Shown here one piece after another: positions 7,502 to 14,479 of a stretch of 33,288 nucleotides of DNA (its first letter is position 1; each line of letters opens with the position of its first letter). The translations under genes were made by a program, and so were the position numbers. The notes beneath the pieces are model-generated. The model ran no database searches, was not told where the DNA came from, and was given only the letters and a program-made list of their open reading frames with translations. Source of the DNA: a virus; IMG/VR virus record IMGVR_UViG_3300023229_000919, positions 1 through 33,288 of that record. One strand, given 5' to 3'.

Positions 7502-8107
7502 TTAAAAAAGTTTACCATCACACTTTTTATTGCCCGAGCATATTTCTTTGATCAAAGTCTGGACCTTGTCACCAGTTTCGAATTGGGGATTTATACCAAA
7601 GCATTGATATTTTGTATTAAAATTCTTCATTAACATGTAATTTGTATATTTGTTACCGCTGTAATCAGGATGTGTTTCCACACCTTCTTTATTTTTGTCT
7701 ATGTAACTGGAAAGCATCCATCCAATTATAGTTTCATGATGTAGATTTGTTTCTAGAGTCTTGATCAAGAAATACGGTAATTGACAACTTAACCAATAAC
7801 TGTGACCCCAACTTTTGACGAGCCTCCATGTGTCAATTGTTTTTTTTGGTTGTGTAAAATCTATATTCGACAAACTAGAAGCATTTTGGTTAAAAAATAT
7901 AAAGTCTACTTTATGGTTAATTTTTACAAGTATCTTGTGCAGTTTTATGATATCTAAGTCTTTCCATTCAATTTTAATGTTGTTCACTGTTTGTATTGCA
8001 GAAGCACCTGAACCTATGTTGGTCACTGAATAACCGGCTTCTATACAGCCATTCACAATACATTCGCCTCTTTGATTACCGCATCCTATCAATAATGCAT
8101 TTTTCAT
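7502..8107 (-). CDS. Short-chain dehydrogenase-like (Rossmann) protein
   Basis: 201 residues. The N-terminal LLIGCGNQRGECIVNGCIEA is a GxGxxxG-type nucleotide-binding loop. A second strand ends in FIFFNQNASSLS, in the position of the NAG motif of short-chain dehydrogenases. A clear YxxxK catalytic pair is not obvious (candidates near YTNYMLMKNF), so it may be a non-catalytic or divergent member. Its ATG overlaps the radical SAM stop (ATGA), so the two genes form a coupled pair. Both are AT-rich compared with folE and the glycosyltransferase, and the pair is flanked by galE and a galE remnant, consistent with acquisition as a cassette. Confidence 0.7.
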   Translation of the reverse strand: MKNALLIGCGNQRGECIVNGCIEAGYSVTNIGSGASAIQTVNNIKIEWKDLDIIKLHKILVKINHKVDFIFFNQNASSLSNIDFTQPKKTIDTWRLVKSWGHSYWLSCQLPYFLIKTLETNLHHETIIGWMLSSYIDKNKEGVETHPDYSGNKYTNYMLMKNFNTKYQCFGINPQFETGDKVQTLIKEICSGNKKCDGKLF

Positions 8108-9249
8108 GTTAACTCCGGATAAAGTTTTCGCCAGTTAGATCCTTGTAAAATATCAATGTTATCGAAGTACTCCTTATATTCAACACTACTGCCTTCGTTA
8201 TCTAATTCCAGTATACAGTTCTTAAGATTCCCGGCAATGTTCAAGTTATCTTTGTATTTTTCAAAAGTATTATTTAAATTTTCTCGAACCGACCTTTTAA
8301 TTTCGCTAGGCAAATTACGACAACGTAGGTGGTATTGCCCCATGCCACACAGATTAATTGTGTGATCAACACTGCCAATTTCTTCCATGAAGTAATCAAT
8401 AATTTCTGGCAGTTGCTGGGCTGTTAACACAAAGAACACAGTATTAGCTCTAATATCAACATTAGGCTGGCCCTGTAAAAACTTGATATTTGATAGTGTT
8501 CTATTCCAACTGGCACCTCGTCTTATGTAATTAAATTTTTCTCTCGTCCCGTCTATGCTACAAGTGAATAATACATTTGGAAATTTAAGTATTTCCTCTA
8601 CTATTTTATTATCTTGTTTCCACTGCATGTTTGTATTCACTCTAATAATTAGGTCAGGTCTTTTTTCGATCTGCTTTAATAATTTAAGGTTATATTTGAT
8701 CAATGTAGGCTCGCCACCACTCAGGTAAATTTCTTTCAGTCCACTTTGATTCGCAGTAACAAACTCGATAATTTGATTAGCAACTTTGGTCGGTGTGTGT
8801 TTCACTGGCTTGTTTTGTTCTCGGGCAATACTACTGCTTTGTCCAGCCCAACAAGTCACACATTTTAGATCACAAGTACTACTCCAGTGTAAATCCAATG
8901 CCGAAAGTTCAAATTGAGACACGTCTGTGTAATCCACACTGCTGTGTATACTCAACCCATTATAATGGTTTCGTAGTCCTTTAAACTCACCTGCACTGGA
9001 AGTGTTCTCCTTCATCAAACACCTTCTACAGTTATCTGTTATTTTGTCCTCTAGTATTTCTTTTCTTAATGATTTAAATTTTTTGTTAGGTAATATTTCA
9101 GCAATATCATGCTCCTGTAGGTTTCCCATAATACCTCCGTGTGTACACGTTTTAATTGATCCGTCGACTCCTACATATAACAGGTTCCACGGAGCGGTAC
9201 AGAAATGTTTACGTTGTCTAAAAAGTTGATATTTTTGTTTAGGATCCAT
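8104..9249 (-). CDS. Radical SAM protein with N-terminal twitch/SPASM-like cysteine domain
   Basis: 381 residues. The radical SAM cluster motif CX3CX2C is Cys126/130/133 in SSTCDLKCVTCWAG, and the SAM-binding GGEP is at 178-181. Before the core is a domain with Cys17, Cys35, Cys74 and Cys77 (FCTAPWNLLYVGVDGSIKTC and NCRRC) that looks like an auxiliary-cluster (twitch) domain placed at the N-terminus, an arrangement I recall from phage radical SAM proteins. The substrate is unknown. It is coupled to the SDR-like gene by ATGA. A modification of a sugar, base or peptide is possible, and its place inside the deazaguanine/sugar region is only circumstantial. Confidence 0.85.
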   Translation of the reverse strand: MDPKQKYQLFRQRKHFCTAPWNLLYVGVDGSIKTCTHGGIMGNLQEHDIAEILPNKKFKSLRKEILEDKITDNCRRCLMKENTSSAGEFKGLRNHYNGLSIHSSVDYTDVSQFELSALDLHWSSTCDLKCVTCWAGQSSSIAREQNKPVKHTPTKVANQIIEFVTANQSGLKEIYLSGGEPTLIKYNLKLLKQIEKRPDLIIRVNTNMQWKQDNKIVEEILKFPNVLFTCSIDGTREKFNYIRRGASWNRTLSNIKFLQGQPNVDIRANTVFFVLTAQQLPEIIDYFMEEIGSVDHTINLCGMGQYHLRCRNLPSEIKRSVRENLNNTFEKYKDNLNIAGNLKNCILELDNEGSSVEYKEYFDNIDILQGSNWRKLYPELT

Positions 9250-9288
9250 GGTGTAATATTTACGAAGATATTCTCATACTATTGAATT

Positions 9289-9360
9289 TTAATCTTGTAT
9301 CTTGTTATACCATTGCACAGCAGTTGCCACCACATTGTCAATTGAACTCTGTGTTGGTTC
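9289..9360 (-). pseudogene. Remnant of a second galE (C-terminal 23 codons)
   Basis: This stretch lies between the radical SAM and glycosyltransferase genes. It reads on the minus strand as EPTQSSIDNVVATAVQWYNK followed by IQD and a stop. The intact GalE at 6425-7462 ends with SDIDNIVRTAVQWYNKTNQ and six further residues. The shared IDN-V-TAVQWYNK core at the same distance from a stop makes it a galE 3' end. An in-frame TAG lies just upstream (9361-9363), so nothing longer is encoded. The sequence is diverged from the intact copy rather than a fresh duplication. Confidence 0.75.
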
Positions 9361-9363
9361 CTA

Positions 9364-9379
9364 TTTATTAGTGCCTTTA
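9364..9379. repeat. 16-nt direct repeat, scar copy
   Basis: It is identical to 7409-7424, which encodes residues near KGTNK of GalE. Here it spans the glycosyltransferase stop codon and abuts the galE 3' remnant. A galE 5' scrap and a galE 3' scrap side by side look like a deletion or cassette-exchange scar. Confidence 0.65.
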
Positions 9380-10546
9380 ATACTTGGACTCTGCGACTCG
9401 ATCTCTGTAGTGTCTACCATCTCTTCTCCATTGTTCACCGTCTCCGGTCATTATGTCTACCATTCTATCGATGGTGCCATCGGTCCAATCAGACAGTTTG
9501 CCCATGTTCTCATGAGGTCTCATTAATAGAATGTTTAATTTTTGATATGCATCTTCCTGACTCCATGGTATGTACAGTCTGTCTCTGTCATTGGCAAATG
9601 TTTCAGGAAATGATCTGTATGCTGGATACAACACATTACAACCCAGTGTGTCTGCTTCAGACACTGTGTTGCTTACCCAATCCTGTAGAGCACAGTTAAA
9701 CAGCACTCTAGAATCTGCTAGTAGCTCGTAGTATTCGTCTTTTTTAAGATTCTCATAAATTTTTAAATCACCTCGAGATTCTAAATTTCTAGCTCTGGTG
9801 AGATATTTTTCGTTGTTGCTTCTTAAAGGTCCTCCGGAGAACACAGCAAACTCAATAGAAGGGTCTTGTTTTCTCACCCGTTGTATTAGATCCATAAAGA
9901 AATCTGGCTGTTTCTCCTGATCAAAACGAGCCGCAAAACAGACTCTCTTCGTTCTCTGCTCAAAAGGTTTAACAGTTTTTACTCTGGACAACACTTCTTG
10001 TTTGCCAAAACTCAATCCTGATATGTTGTAAATTGGAGCTCGCCAATTGGCTATACGCATATGAGCTACCATTTCTTCATTAGTAGCTAATATGTGAACA
10101 TTAGGAATTTCATTGCACATCTCTTCGTACAGACTCATCCACTTGCTCATTCCCCACACATGAACGAAATCGTCCGGATCTATCGCCTGTGCTAGGCATC
10201 TTAAAAATATCTTTGGTCTGTATTTTTCTGGTGATTGCTGTAGGATGTATGGCAGAGATTCCATGCCTGGTTGGAACATGTCTTCAAAGAATATTGCATC
10301 GTTGGATGTAATCTCTCCTGCTTTCATCATTTTAACCAAATTCATTAATTGACTCATGCCAAAGTATGAACGACCGTGTGCATCCAGCACCTGTCCTGTT
10401 ACTATGGCTTTGGAATTATCAATGGTGGTACCTGGCACAATCACATACTCTATGCCTCTTTTTTTAAATGCTCGTTCTGCCCACTCTGTTAGTTGTAGTG
10501 TGTAACGACCTTCGTAGGGCTCCAACCCCATATAAAATATTTTCAT
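9377..10546 (-). CDS. GT-B fold glycosyltransferase
   Basis: 389 residues. The C-terminal half has the GT-B/GT4-like features CFAARFDQEKQPDFFMDLIQ, an FSGGP segment, and SNTVSEADTLGCNVLYPAYR as the donor-binding E...E-type region. The N-terminal MKIFYMGLEPYEGRYTLQLT and an unusual VTGQVLDAHGRSYFGMSQLM segment are, from memory, well conserved in marine T4-like phages. Its donor and acceptor are unknown. It sits in the replication/base-modification region rather than with tail genes, so a DNA-base or host-factor acceptor is as plausible as a surface glycan. The start overlaps the preceding gene's stop. Confidence 0.85.
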   Translation of the reverse strand: MKIFYMGLEPYEGRYTLQLTEWAERAFKKRGIEYVIVPGTTIDNSKAIVTGQVLDAHGRSYFGMSQLMNLVKMMKAGEITSNDAIFFEDMFQPGMESLPYILQQSPEKYRPKIFLRCLAQAIDPDDFVHVWGMSKWMSLYEEMCNEIPNVHILATNEEMVAHMRIANWRAPIYNISGLSFGKQEVLSRVKTVKPFEQRTKRVCFAARFDQEKQPDFFMDLIQRVRKQDPSIEFAVFSGGPLRSNNEKYLTRARNLESRGDLKIYENLKKDEYYELLADSRVLFNCALQDWVSNTVSEADTLGCNVLYPAYRSFPETFANDRDRLYIPWSQEDAYQKLNILLMRPHENMGKLSDWTDGTIDRMVDIMTGDGEQWRRDGRHYRDRVAESKY

Positions 10547-10881
10547 TTTCTTACCTTTGTTAATACTGCTTCTCCGTCAGCAGTGTGTTTGATATGATAT
10601 CCACATTGAGCATTGAGATGGATCCATGTTTTCATTTTGTCATCTTTTACACAAAGAGTAACACAATCTTCTAGATCATCGTCATGCCCGTGATAGGCCC
10701 AATAGTAATCTCGGCCGTACACATAACCAGCATTGCCCATCTGTGAACATAGATTAGCCACAGCATCCACGAAAGTGTATGAAGCATTGAGAGCACCGCC
10801 GCCTATGGGCAGGTATCCCATTCTTTTGGTCAGCTTCTTAACTGATACATTAACTTCTTTCATATCTTGCTTTCGATCCAT
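10543..10881 (-). CDS. Hypothetical protein between QueD-like and glycosyltransferase
   Basis: 112 residues from the ATG at 10881, chosen because GAGGA lies eight bases upstream. ATGs at 10890 and 10863 are alternatives. The middle contains YLPIGGGALNASYTFVDAVA and RDYYWAYHGHDDDLEDCV, suggesting a small alpha/beta fold. I do not recognise it. It overlaps both neighbours (the QueD-like gene by about 32 bases and the glycosyltransferase by 4), which points to a tightly coupled operon. Confidence 0.65.
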   Translation of the reverse strand: MDRKQDMKEVNVSVKKLTKRMGYLPIGGGALNASYTFVDAVANLCSQMGNAGYVYGRDYYWAYHGHDDDLEDCVTLCVKDDKMKTWIHLNAQCGYHIKHTADGEAVLTKVRK

Positions 10882-11275
10882 TTTCTCCATCCTCTGATAC
10901 TTCTATTTCCACAGCTCTGCCAGGATATCGTTTTGTAATTTCCACGAACAGGTCATCCGACATCATTTCACAACTCTTGTAGTCTAACTGTAGAGTTTTT
11001 TCTGCGTATAATTTTTCCATCCATCTTTTAAACTGTATAAACTCAATGTCTCGATCATCGTGAAACACTTCTATGGCCACTCGGAAGTGGAATATGTGTC
11101 TGTGTGGATAACCTAAGAAACTCACATCATCCTCACCGCCAGTGGCCAGTTTAGGATCTGTTAGTGCGGCCGGGTATTTGTGTATGCCTTCCTTACGAAA
11201 AGTTACCCAGATCATTTTAGAGCTCTGCTTTGCTCGTTCAATCAATGCTTGGTTGTGCTGTTGCTCTGTGTCCAT
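10850..11275 (-). CDS. QueD / 6-pyruvoyl-tetrahydropterin synthase-like protein, divergent
   Basis: 141 residues. The T-fold zinc triad is recognisable as His32 (GIHKYP), His58 and His60 (YPHRHIFHF). It is followed by the RDIEFIQFKRW strand and a C-terminal EVSEDGENGSKARY that matches the family's substrate-binding Glu region (Glu128). However, no cysteine lies between His32 and His58, where the catalytic Cys of QueD normally is, and LQLDYKS replaces the usual D-H pair. It may therefore not catalyse normal 6-carboxytetrahydropterin synthesis. It starts in a TAATG overlap with the small basic gene upstream. Context with folE, queE and dpdA supports a 7-deazaguanine role. Confidence 0.75.
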   Translation of the reverse strand: MDTEQQHNQALIERAKQSSKMIWVTFRKEGIHKYPAALTDPKLATGGEDDVSFLGYPHRHIFHFRVAIEVFHDDRDIEFIQFKRWMEKLYAEKTLQLDYKSCEMMSDDLFVEITKRYPGRAVEIEVSEDGENGSKARYERS

Positions 11276-11409
11276 TATATTGACAGTATGTTTCTAGTTT
11301 TTTTTATTATTCTATCTTTAATTCCGTCCCAGTAGTATCCTACTGTTTCTTGTTGTTCTTTTTTCTTTTTAACAGTTTTTATTTTTGTTATTTTCTTCTT
11401 TTTAGGCAT
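11275..11409 (-). CDS. Small lysine-rich protein (44 aa)
   Basis: An ATG at 11407-11409 with AAGGAG seven bases upstream starts a 44-codon frame ending in TAA at 11275-11277, sharing bases with the QueD-like ATG (TAATG). The product begins MPKKKKITKIKTVKKKKEQQ and continues ETVGYYWDGIKDRIIKKTRN. It has a net charge well above +10, so nucleic-acid binding or a charge-neutralising role is plausible, but no family is recognised. Good Shine-Dalgarno sequence and tight coupling on both sides support expression. Confidence 0.7.
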   Translation of the reverse strand: MPKKKKITKIKTVKKKKEQQETVGYYWDGIKDRIIKKTRNILSI

Positions 11410-11941
11410 CGGTTGTCTCCTTTGGGTTAATAGGTCTATCACTCTTGTATTCTTCCCATTCGGTGTATCCTGCTGTTGCTTTCGCTTTGTTTAAACTCAT
11501 TGCCCATACACCTGTGTTGGTTTTGTTAAAATCTACATCATCTATTTTGATATGAACCTGTGGGTCTTCGTCTGTGTTGGGAAATATAATAGAACAGAAA
11601 GGTATAAACTTGGGTCTTTTCCATATTAGAGCAAATTTCTTTTTAACTTCGTTGTGTATGGCATATGGATAGTCCACTGTTACATAATACCCATCATCCA
11701 AGAACTTCATCATCTGTTGCAACTGCATGCCGTGACTGTGCATGTACATTCTGTTTGCACCATAGTAGATGTGCTCACAATCGTTAGCAACCACTAGTTC
11801 TAGTATTTGGTCTGTGGTTAGATCATTTCTTGCAAGGAACAGTGTGCGTTTACCGTGAGCCAGTGTGTGTTCAATCTCATCTCCAACGAAAAGATTCACT
11901 TCGCCTTTGTCGTACAGTCCATTCTCGTAAAATCGTTCCAT
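11402..11941 (-). CDS. Conserved hypothetical protein
   Basis: 179 residues with a mixed alpha/beta pattern. Features are GKRTLFLARNDLTTDQILEL, then CEHIYYGANRMYMHSHGMQL, a VTVDYPYA strand, and a C-terminal part with FIPFCSIIFPNTDEDPQVHI. No catalytic motif stands out and I do not recognise the family. It is the first gene after the promoter at 11948-11975 and heads the run leading to the QueD-like protein and glycosyltransferase, with which it overlaps through the small basic gene. Confidence 0.75.
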   Translation of the reverse strand: MERFYENGLYDKGEVNLFVGDEIEHTLAHGKRTLFLARNDLTTDQILELVVANDCEHIYYGANRMYMHSHGMQLQQMMKFLDDGYYVTVDYPYAIHNEVKKKFALIWKRPKFIPFCSIIFPNTDEDPQVHIKIDDVDFNKTNTGVWAMSLNKAKATAGYTEWEEYKSDRPINPKETTDA

Positions 11942-11945
11942 AATA

Positions 11946-12086
11946 CTATTGTAGCATACTCTTTTCTATAGTCAATAAGATAATAAAATAACCAATTAAT
12001 ACAGCAGTGAGAACAGCACTGCTAATCTCCCATTTGCGAATCTCTGGTAATTTACGCCAGCTCTTTTTTAAGTCGTGAAATTTCAT
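11946..12086 (-). CDS. Small single-pass membrane protein overlapping ydcH-like gene
   Basis: An ATG at 12084-12086, in another frame within the 3' end of the YdcH-like gene, opens 46 codons ending at TAG 11946-11948. The product starts with MKFHDLKKSWRKLPEIRKWE, an amphipathic basic segment, followed by a single hydrophobic helix (ISSAVLTAVLIGYFIILLTI). It ends EKSMLQ. Positive residues on the N-terminal side suggest the N-terminus stays in the cytoplasm. It overlaps the upstream gene by 35 bases, leaving no coding gap. Function is unknown; small membrane proteins of this kind often act on host envelope functions. Confidence 0.6.
   Translation of the reverse strand: MKFHDLKKSWRKLPEIRKWEISSAVLTAVLIGYFIILLTIEKSMLQ
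11948..11975 (-). promoter_or_regulatory. Sigma70-type promoter inside small membrane gene
   Basis: The minus strand reads TTGACT, 16 nt, TACAAT, then AGTATT and ATG at 11941. The match is good but the spacer is one base short. It lies within the 3' end of the small membrane-protein gene and would drive the hypothetical-QueD-like-glycosyltransferase run. Confidence 0.6.
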
Positions 12087-12243
12087 CTTTTAATGCCAGT
12101 TTTTCTTTTTTTAATCTCATCAGTATGGTTTTAGACTCTGTACTTCTATCGTGTTGTCTTAACTCTGATATCTCTTCTACCTTTCTATTTAGGTATTCGT
12201 GATGCAGTTGTGCTTTTTTTAACTGCTTGTTTTTATTTGCCAT
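12052..12243 (-). CDS. YdcH-like (DUF465) coiled-coil protein
   Basis: 63 residues, almost entirely helical and highly charged. HHEYLNRKVEEISEL and the C-terminal LKKEKLALKDEISRLKKEL match the DUF465/YdcH pattern of a short antiparallel coiled coil. Function of the family is not established. AGGAGG is placed six bases upstream of the ATG. It lies directly after dpdA, nine bases from its stop, so it is co-transcribed with clamp and dpdA. Confidence 0.75.
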   Translation of the reverse strand: MANKNKQLKKAQLHHEYLNRKVEEISELRQHDRSTESKTILMRLKKEKLALKDEISRLKKELA

Positions 12244-12252
12244 TGTGTCCTC

Positions 12253-13695
12253 CTATTCAAATAATGAGCTAAAATTGTTCGTGCCTTTACCACCGCCTGT
12301 GGCTCTGGCCCAACGAGTGCCTCGAATATCTGCTAGAAAACTTGATGCACCGTTGATAACTTCCATGGGTTTTTCACTGGTGAACACTTCTTCTACCAAT
12401 GTGTTGAAATACAGTATGTTTCTTGGAACATATGTGCTGTGTTCGTCTGTGGTGTCTGATGTTTTGGTCTTTCTCCAGTGTTTAACTTGTGGCCGATGTA
12501 CCACACTTTCAATATCGTTCATGTCATTAGCAACCTGTACAGCTCGTATCTGATTGTACACGTTATGAGCCATCATTAAACAATAACTAAAAGAATCCCA
12601 CGCAGTAGCACCTTCTTTGCCGTTTTTATTTAGGTCACCTTCTCCGTAATAACAAACATCTCCCATTGTTAGTCTGTTACCAATTGCACTCTGGAATGGG
12701 AAAGGTATGTTAGACCCTTTTAATCGTTTGTCATCTGGTGCTTTGTCCATTATAAATGACCATCTAGACGGTGTAAACATATTCTGTGTGTACACTAATC
12801 CGTTGGCTGTGCTTAGAAAAGCAGATGCAGAGTCAAAACTTATTGTAAATTCTGAATTAATATGTTTTCTTACCTGTCTTTGTATCTGTGTTAGATAACA
12901 AGCCCAGTCTAATTGAGATGTACCTAACACGTGCATCCAATTCTTACCGTCTAATTTTTTCTCATCTCTCATTATAATGAGTCTTTTCAGCATCACTTCC
13001 ATGTCACACATATTGATACCGCCCATCGCCCATCCTTCGAACTCGAAATCTTTCACAGCATCGTACCATATCTGTGCAGTGTTCCAATCGTCTCCTTGCA
13101 GTACGTTTAATAGTTTAGTCTGTCCCAGTCTGTTTTTTTGGAAAAACTTGTTGTTGTATAGTGTACCATCCAGTGTGTCTTGAAATGATTTTAATCCTGT
13201 TTTAGGAGAGTTAAGATCATCTGCCGCCCAGGTAGGCACGTCTAAGGTCATGGCCCAATCTGATGTTAGCTCTAGCCAGTTTAAAATGTCGCTTCTAACT
13301 TTGTTTGCTTTGTTACCTTCAAAGTCTTGCCAATCAAATTTAATAACTCCTCTGCCAATTTGGTATCCACCCGAGTCACCTACTATTGTAGAGAACTTCC
13401 TGTCTCTGTTGACCACCATAGAATCTCGATCGTTAACTTTTTCCATATCTAAGCAGGCGTGTCCTGCTGAATACAGTGCTGTAGGATATGTGTACATGCC
13501 TTTTTCAGGATTTAAGAAGTTTAGTCCTTCTACTCCATTTTCAAATCCTTGAGGAATTCTTTCTTTTGGTATGTGAGCACCTTCTGAAACTCTTTGTTTG
13601 CTGATGAATGTGTTATAAAAGTTTGAAATCGCAGGCAGAAACACAGCGAAGTCTCTGCTGAGTGCTCCTAAATGTTCTTGCCTACGATCCGTCAT
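12253..13695 (-). CDS. dpdA: DpdA: TGT-like 7-deazaguanine DNA base-exchange enzyme
   Basis: 480 residues. DpdA is the DNA-acting relative of tRNA-guanine transglycosylase; it replaces guanine in DNA with a 7-deazaguanine base. TGT landmarks appear in order. GDSGGYQ (106-112) matches SDSGGFQ with Asp107. NVLQGDD (197-203) matches the VQGG strand. GWAMGG (221-226) matches AIGG. HVLGTS (255-260) matches the LMGVG loop. ISFDSAS (285-291) places Asp288 where TGT has its catalytic Asp. The C-terminal zinc site of bacterial TGT is absent, as expected for phage DpdA. It starts in a TAATG overlap with the sliding-clamp stop, so it is made with the replisome clamp. Confidence 0.85.
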   Translation of the reverse strand: MTDRRQEHLGALSRDFAVFLPAISNFYNTFISKQRVSEGAHIPKERIPQGFENGVEGLNFLNPEKGMYTYPTALYSAGHACLDMEKVNDRDSMVVNRDRKFSTIVGDSGGYQIGRGVIKFDWQDFEGNKANKVRSDILNWLELTSDWAMTLDVPTWAADDLNSPKTGLKSFQDTLDGTLYNNKFFQKNRLGQTKLLNVLQGDDWNTAQIWYDAVKDFEFEGWAMGGINMCDMEVMLKRLIIMRDEKKLDGKNWMHVLGTSQLDWACYLTQIQRQVRKHINSEFTISFDSASAFLSTANGLVYTQNMFTPSRWSFIMDKAPDDKRLKGSNIPFPFQSAIGNRLTMGDVCYYGEGDLNKNGKEGATAWDSFSYCLMMAHNVYNQIRAVQVANDMNDIESVVHRPQVKHWRKTKTSDTTDEHSTYVPRNILYFNTLVEEVFTSEKPMEVINGASSFLADIRGTRWARATGGGKGTNNFSSLFE

Positions 13696-14432
13696 TATTG
13701 CGCCTGTGCTGGTATGATGTACTGATACTTGCCTAATCCTGAATCAACAGATACCTGCATTGCACCTTCATTAGAGAAGTGCAAAGTGACCTTTGCTGAG
13801 TCTGATAGTTTCAGTATCTGTAACACCTGTGCAACCGGCCAACTCCAATTTTTATTAATTGTGCCTGCTACACCTTCTGCAAATACAAATTCTCCACCGT
13901 GTGATGCTTGATCACCAAATGTGAATATGAGTTTGCCTTCTTCTGTTCGCACAACGAAAGTGCTGTGCTCAGTGTTGGCAGTGGCTTGGAAGTTGAATCT
14001 TTGTACACCTGCCATGGATGGCTCAATCTCAACGTCCCACTTAACACCCTTGAACTTCACGGTCTTAAGTTTCTCATTGATGATCTCGGCATTCATGAAA
14101 CGATAATCATTTTTAAAGTCACCCTTTTCATTTTCAAAATGAATACTCACTGGTGTCTCTGCCCCATTCCTGTTGCCGCTGACTACTTTGATGTTTGCCT
14201 TGTCTCGATATTCTGGACACTTCAAATGAATATCTAACTTACTCAATTGAGGCATTCCAAATGTACCAGACATTTCCGCCTGTGGTTTGTGAAAAGATCC
14301 TTGTAGGATTACTGATCTGTCTTCGGCCATGGAATCAATTGCTGTTTCCGATTCCGTGCCCGTGATTTTAACAAGATCTAGAAATCCTAGACCGTGCGTG
14401 TGTTTGACTATGTCTTTTAAGATATCTATCAT
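13695..14432 (-). CDS. 45: DNA polymerase sliding clamp (gp45-like)
   Basis: 245 residues, similar in size to T4 gp45 (228). The first half and the second half each show the clamp-type strand pattern. The C-terminal part, with WSWPVAQVLQILKLSDSAKV, then LHFSNEGAMQVSVDSG and a final YQYIIPAQ, is PCNA/gp45-like. It tethers the polymerase to DNA and, in T4, also activates late transcription, which fits the many late promoters in the right half. The gene has its own sigma70 promoter, with only nine bases between -10 and ATG and no Shine-Dalgarno. It is coupled to dpdA downstream. Confidence 0.88.
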   Translation of the reverse strand: MIDILKDIVKHTHGLGFLDLVKITGTESETAIDSMAEDRSVILQGSFHKPQAEMSGTFGMPQLSKLDIHLKCPEYRDKANIKVVSGNRNGAETPVSIHFENEKGDFKNDYRFMNAEIINEKLKTVKFKGVKWDVEIEPSMAGVQRFNFQATANTEHSTFVVRTEEGKLIFTFGDQASHGGEFVFAEGVAGTINKNWSWPVAQVLQILKLSDSAKVTLHFSNEGAMQVSVDSGLGKYQYIIPAQAQ

Positions 14433-14441
14433 AATAAAAAT

Positions 14442-14470
14442 ATTATATAGGATATTTAGATTGTGAGCAA
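14442..14470 (-). promoter_or_regulatory. Sigma70-type promoter for clamp-dpdA
   Basis: The minus strand reads TTGCTC, 17 nt, TATAAT, then ATTTTTATT and ATG at 14432. The -35 (TTGCTC) is the same as in the dsbA promoter at 18529-18557, possibly a phage-specific variant class. Confidence 0.7.
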
Positions 14471-14479
14471 GCCTTTAAT

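Noticed and set aside
11275-11300. TATAAT upstream of the QueD-like ATG as a promoter
   Set aside because: The box includes the ATG itself and no -35-like hexamer lies 16-18 bases upstream; coupling to the small upstream gene explains expression.
11402-11941. Hypothetical protein as the missing QueC
   Set aside because: No SGGxDS P-loop-like motif or C-terminal zinc cysteines of QueC are present.
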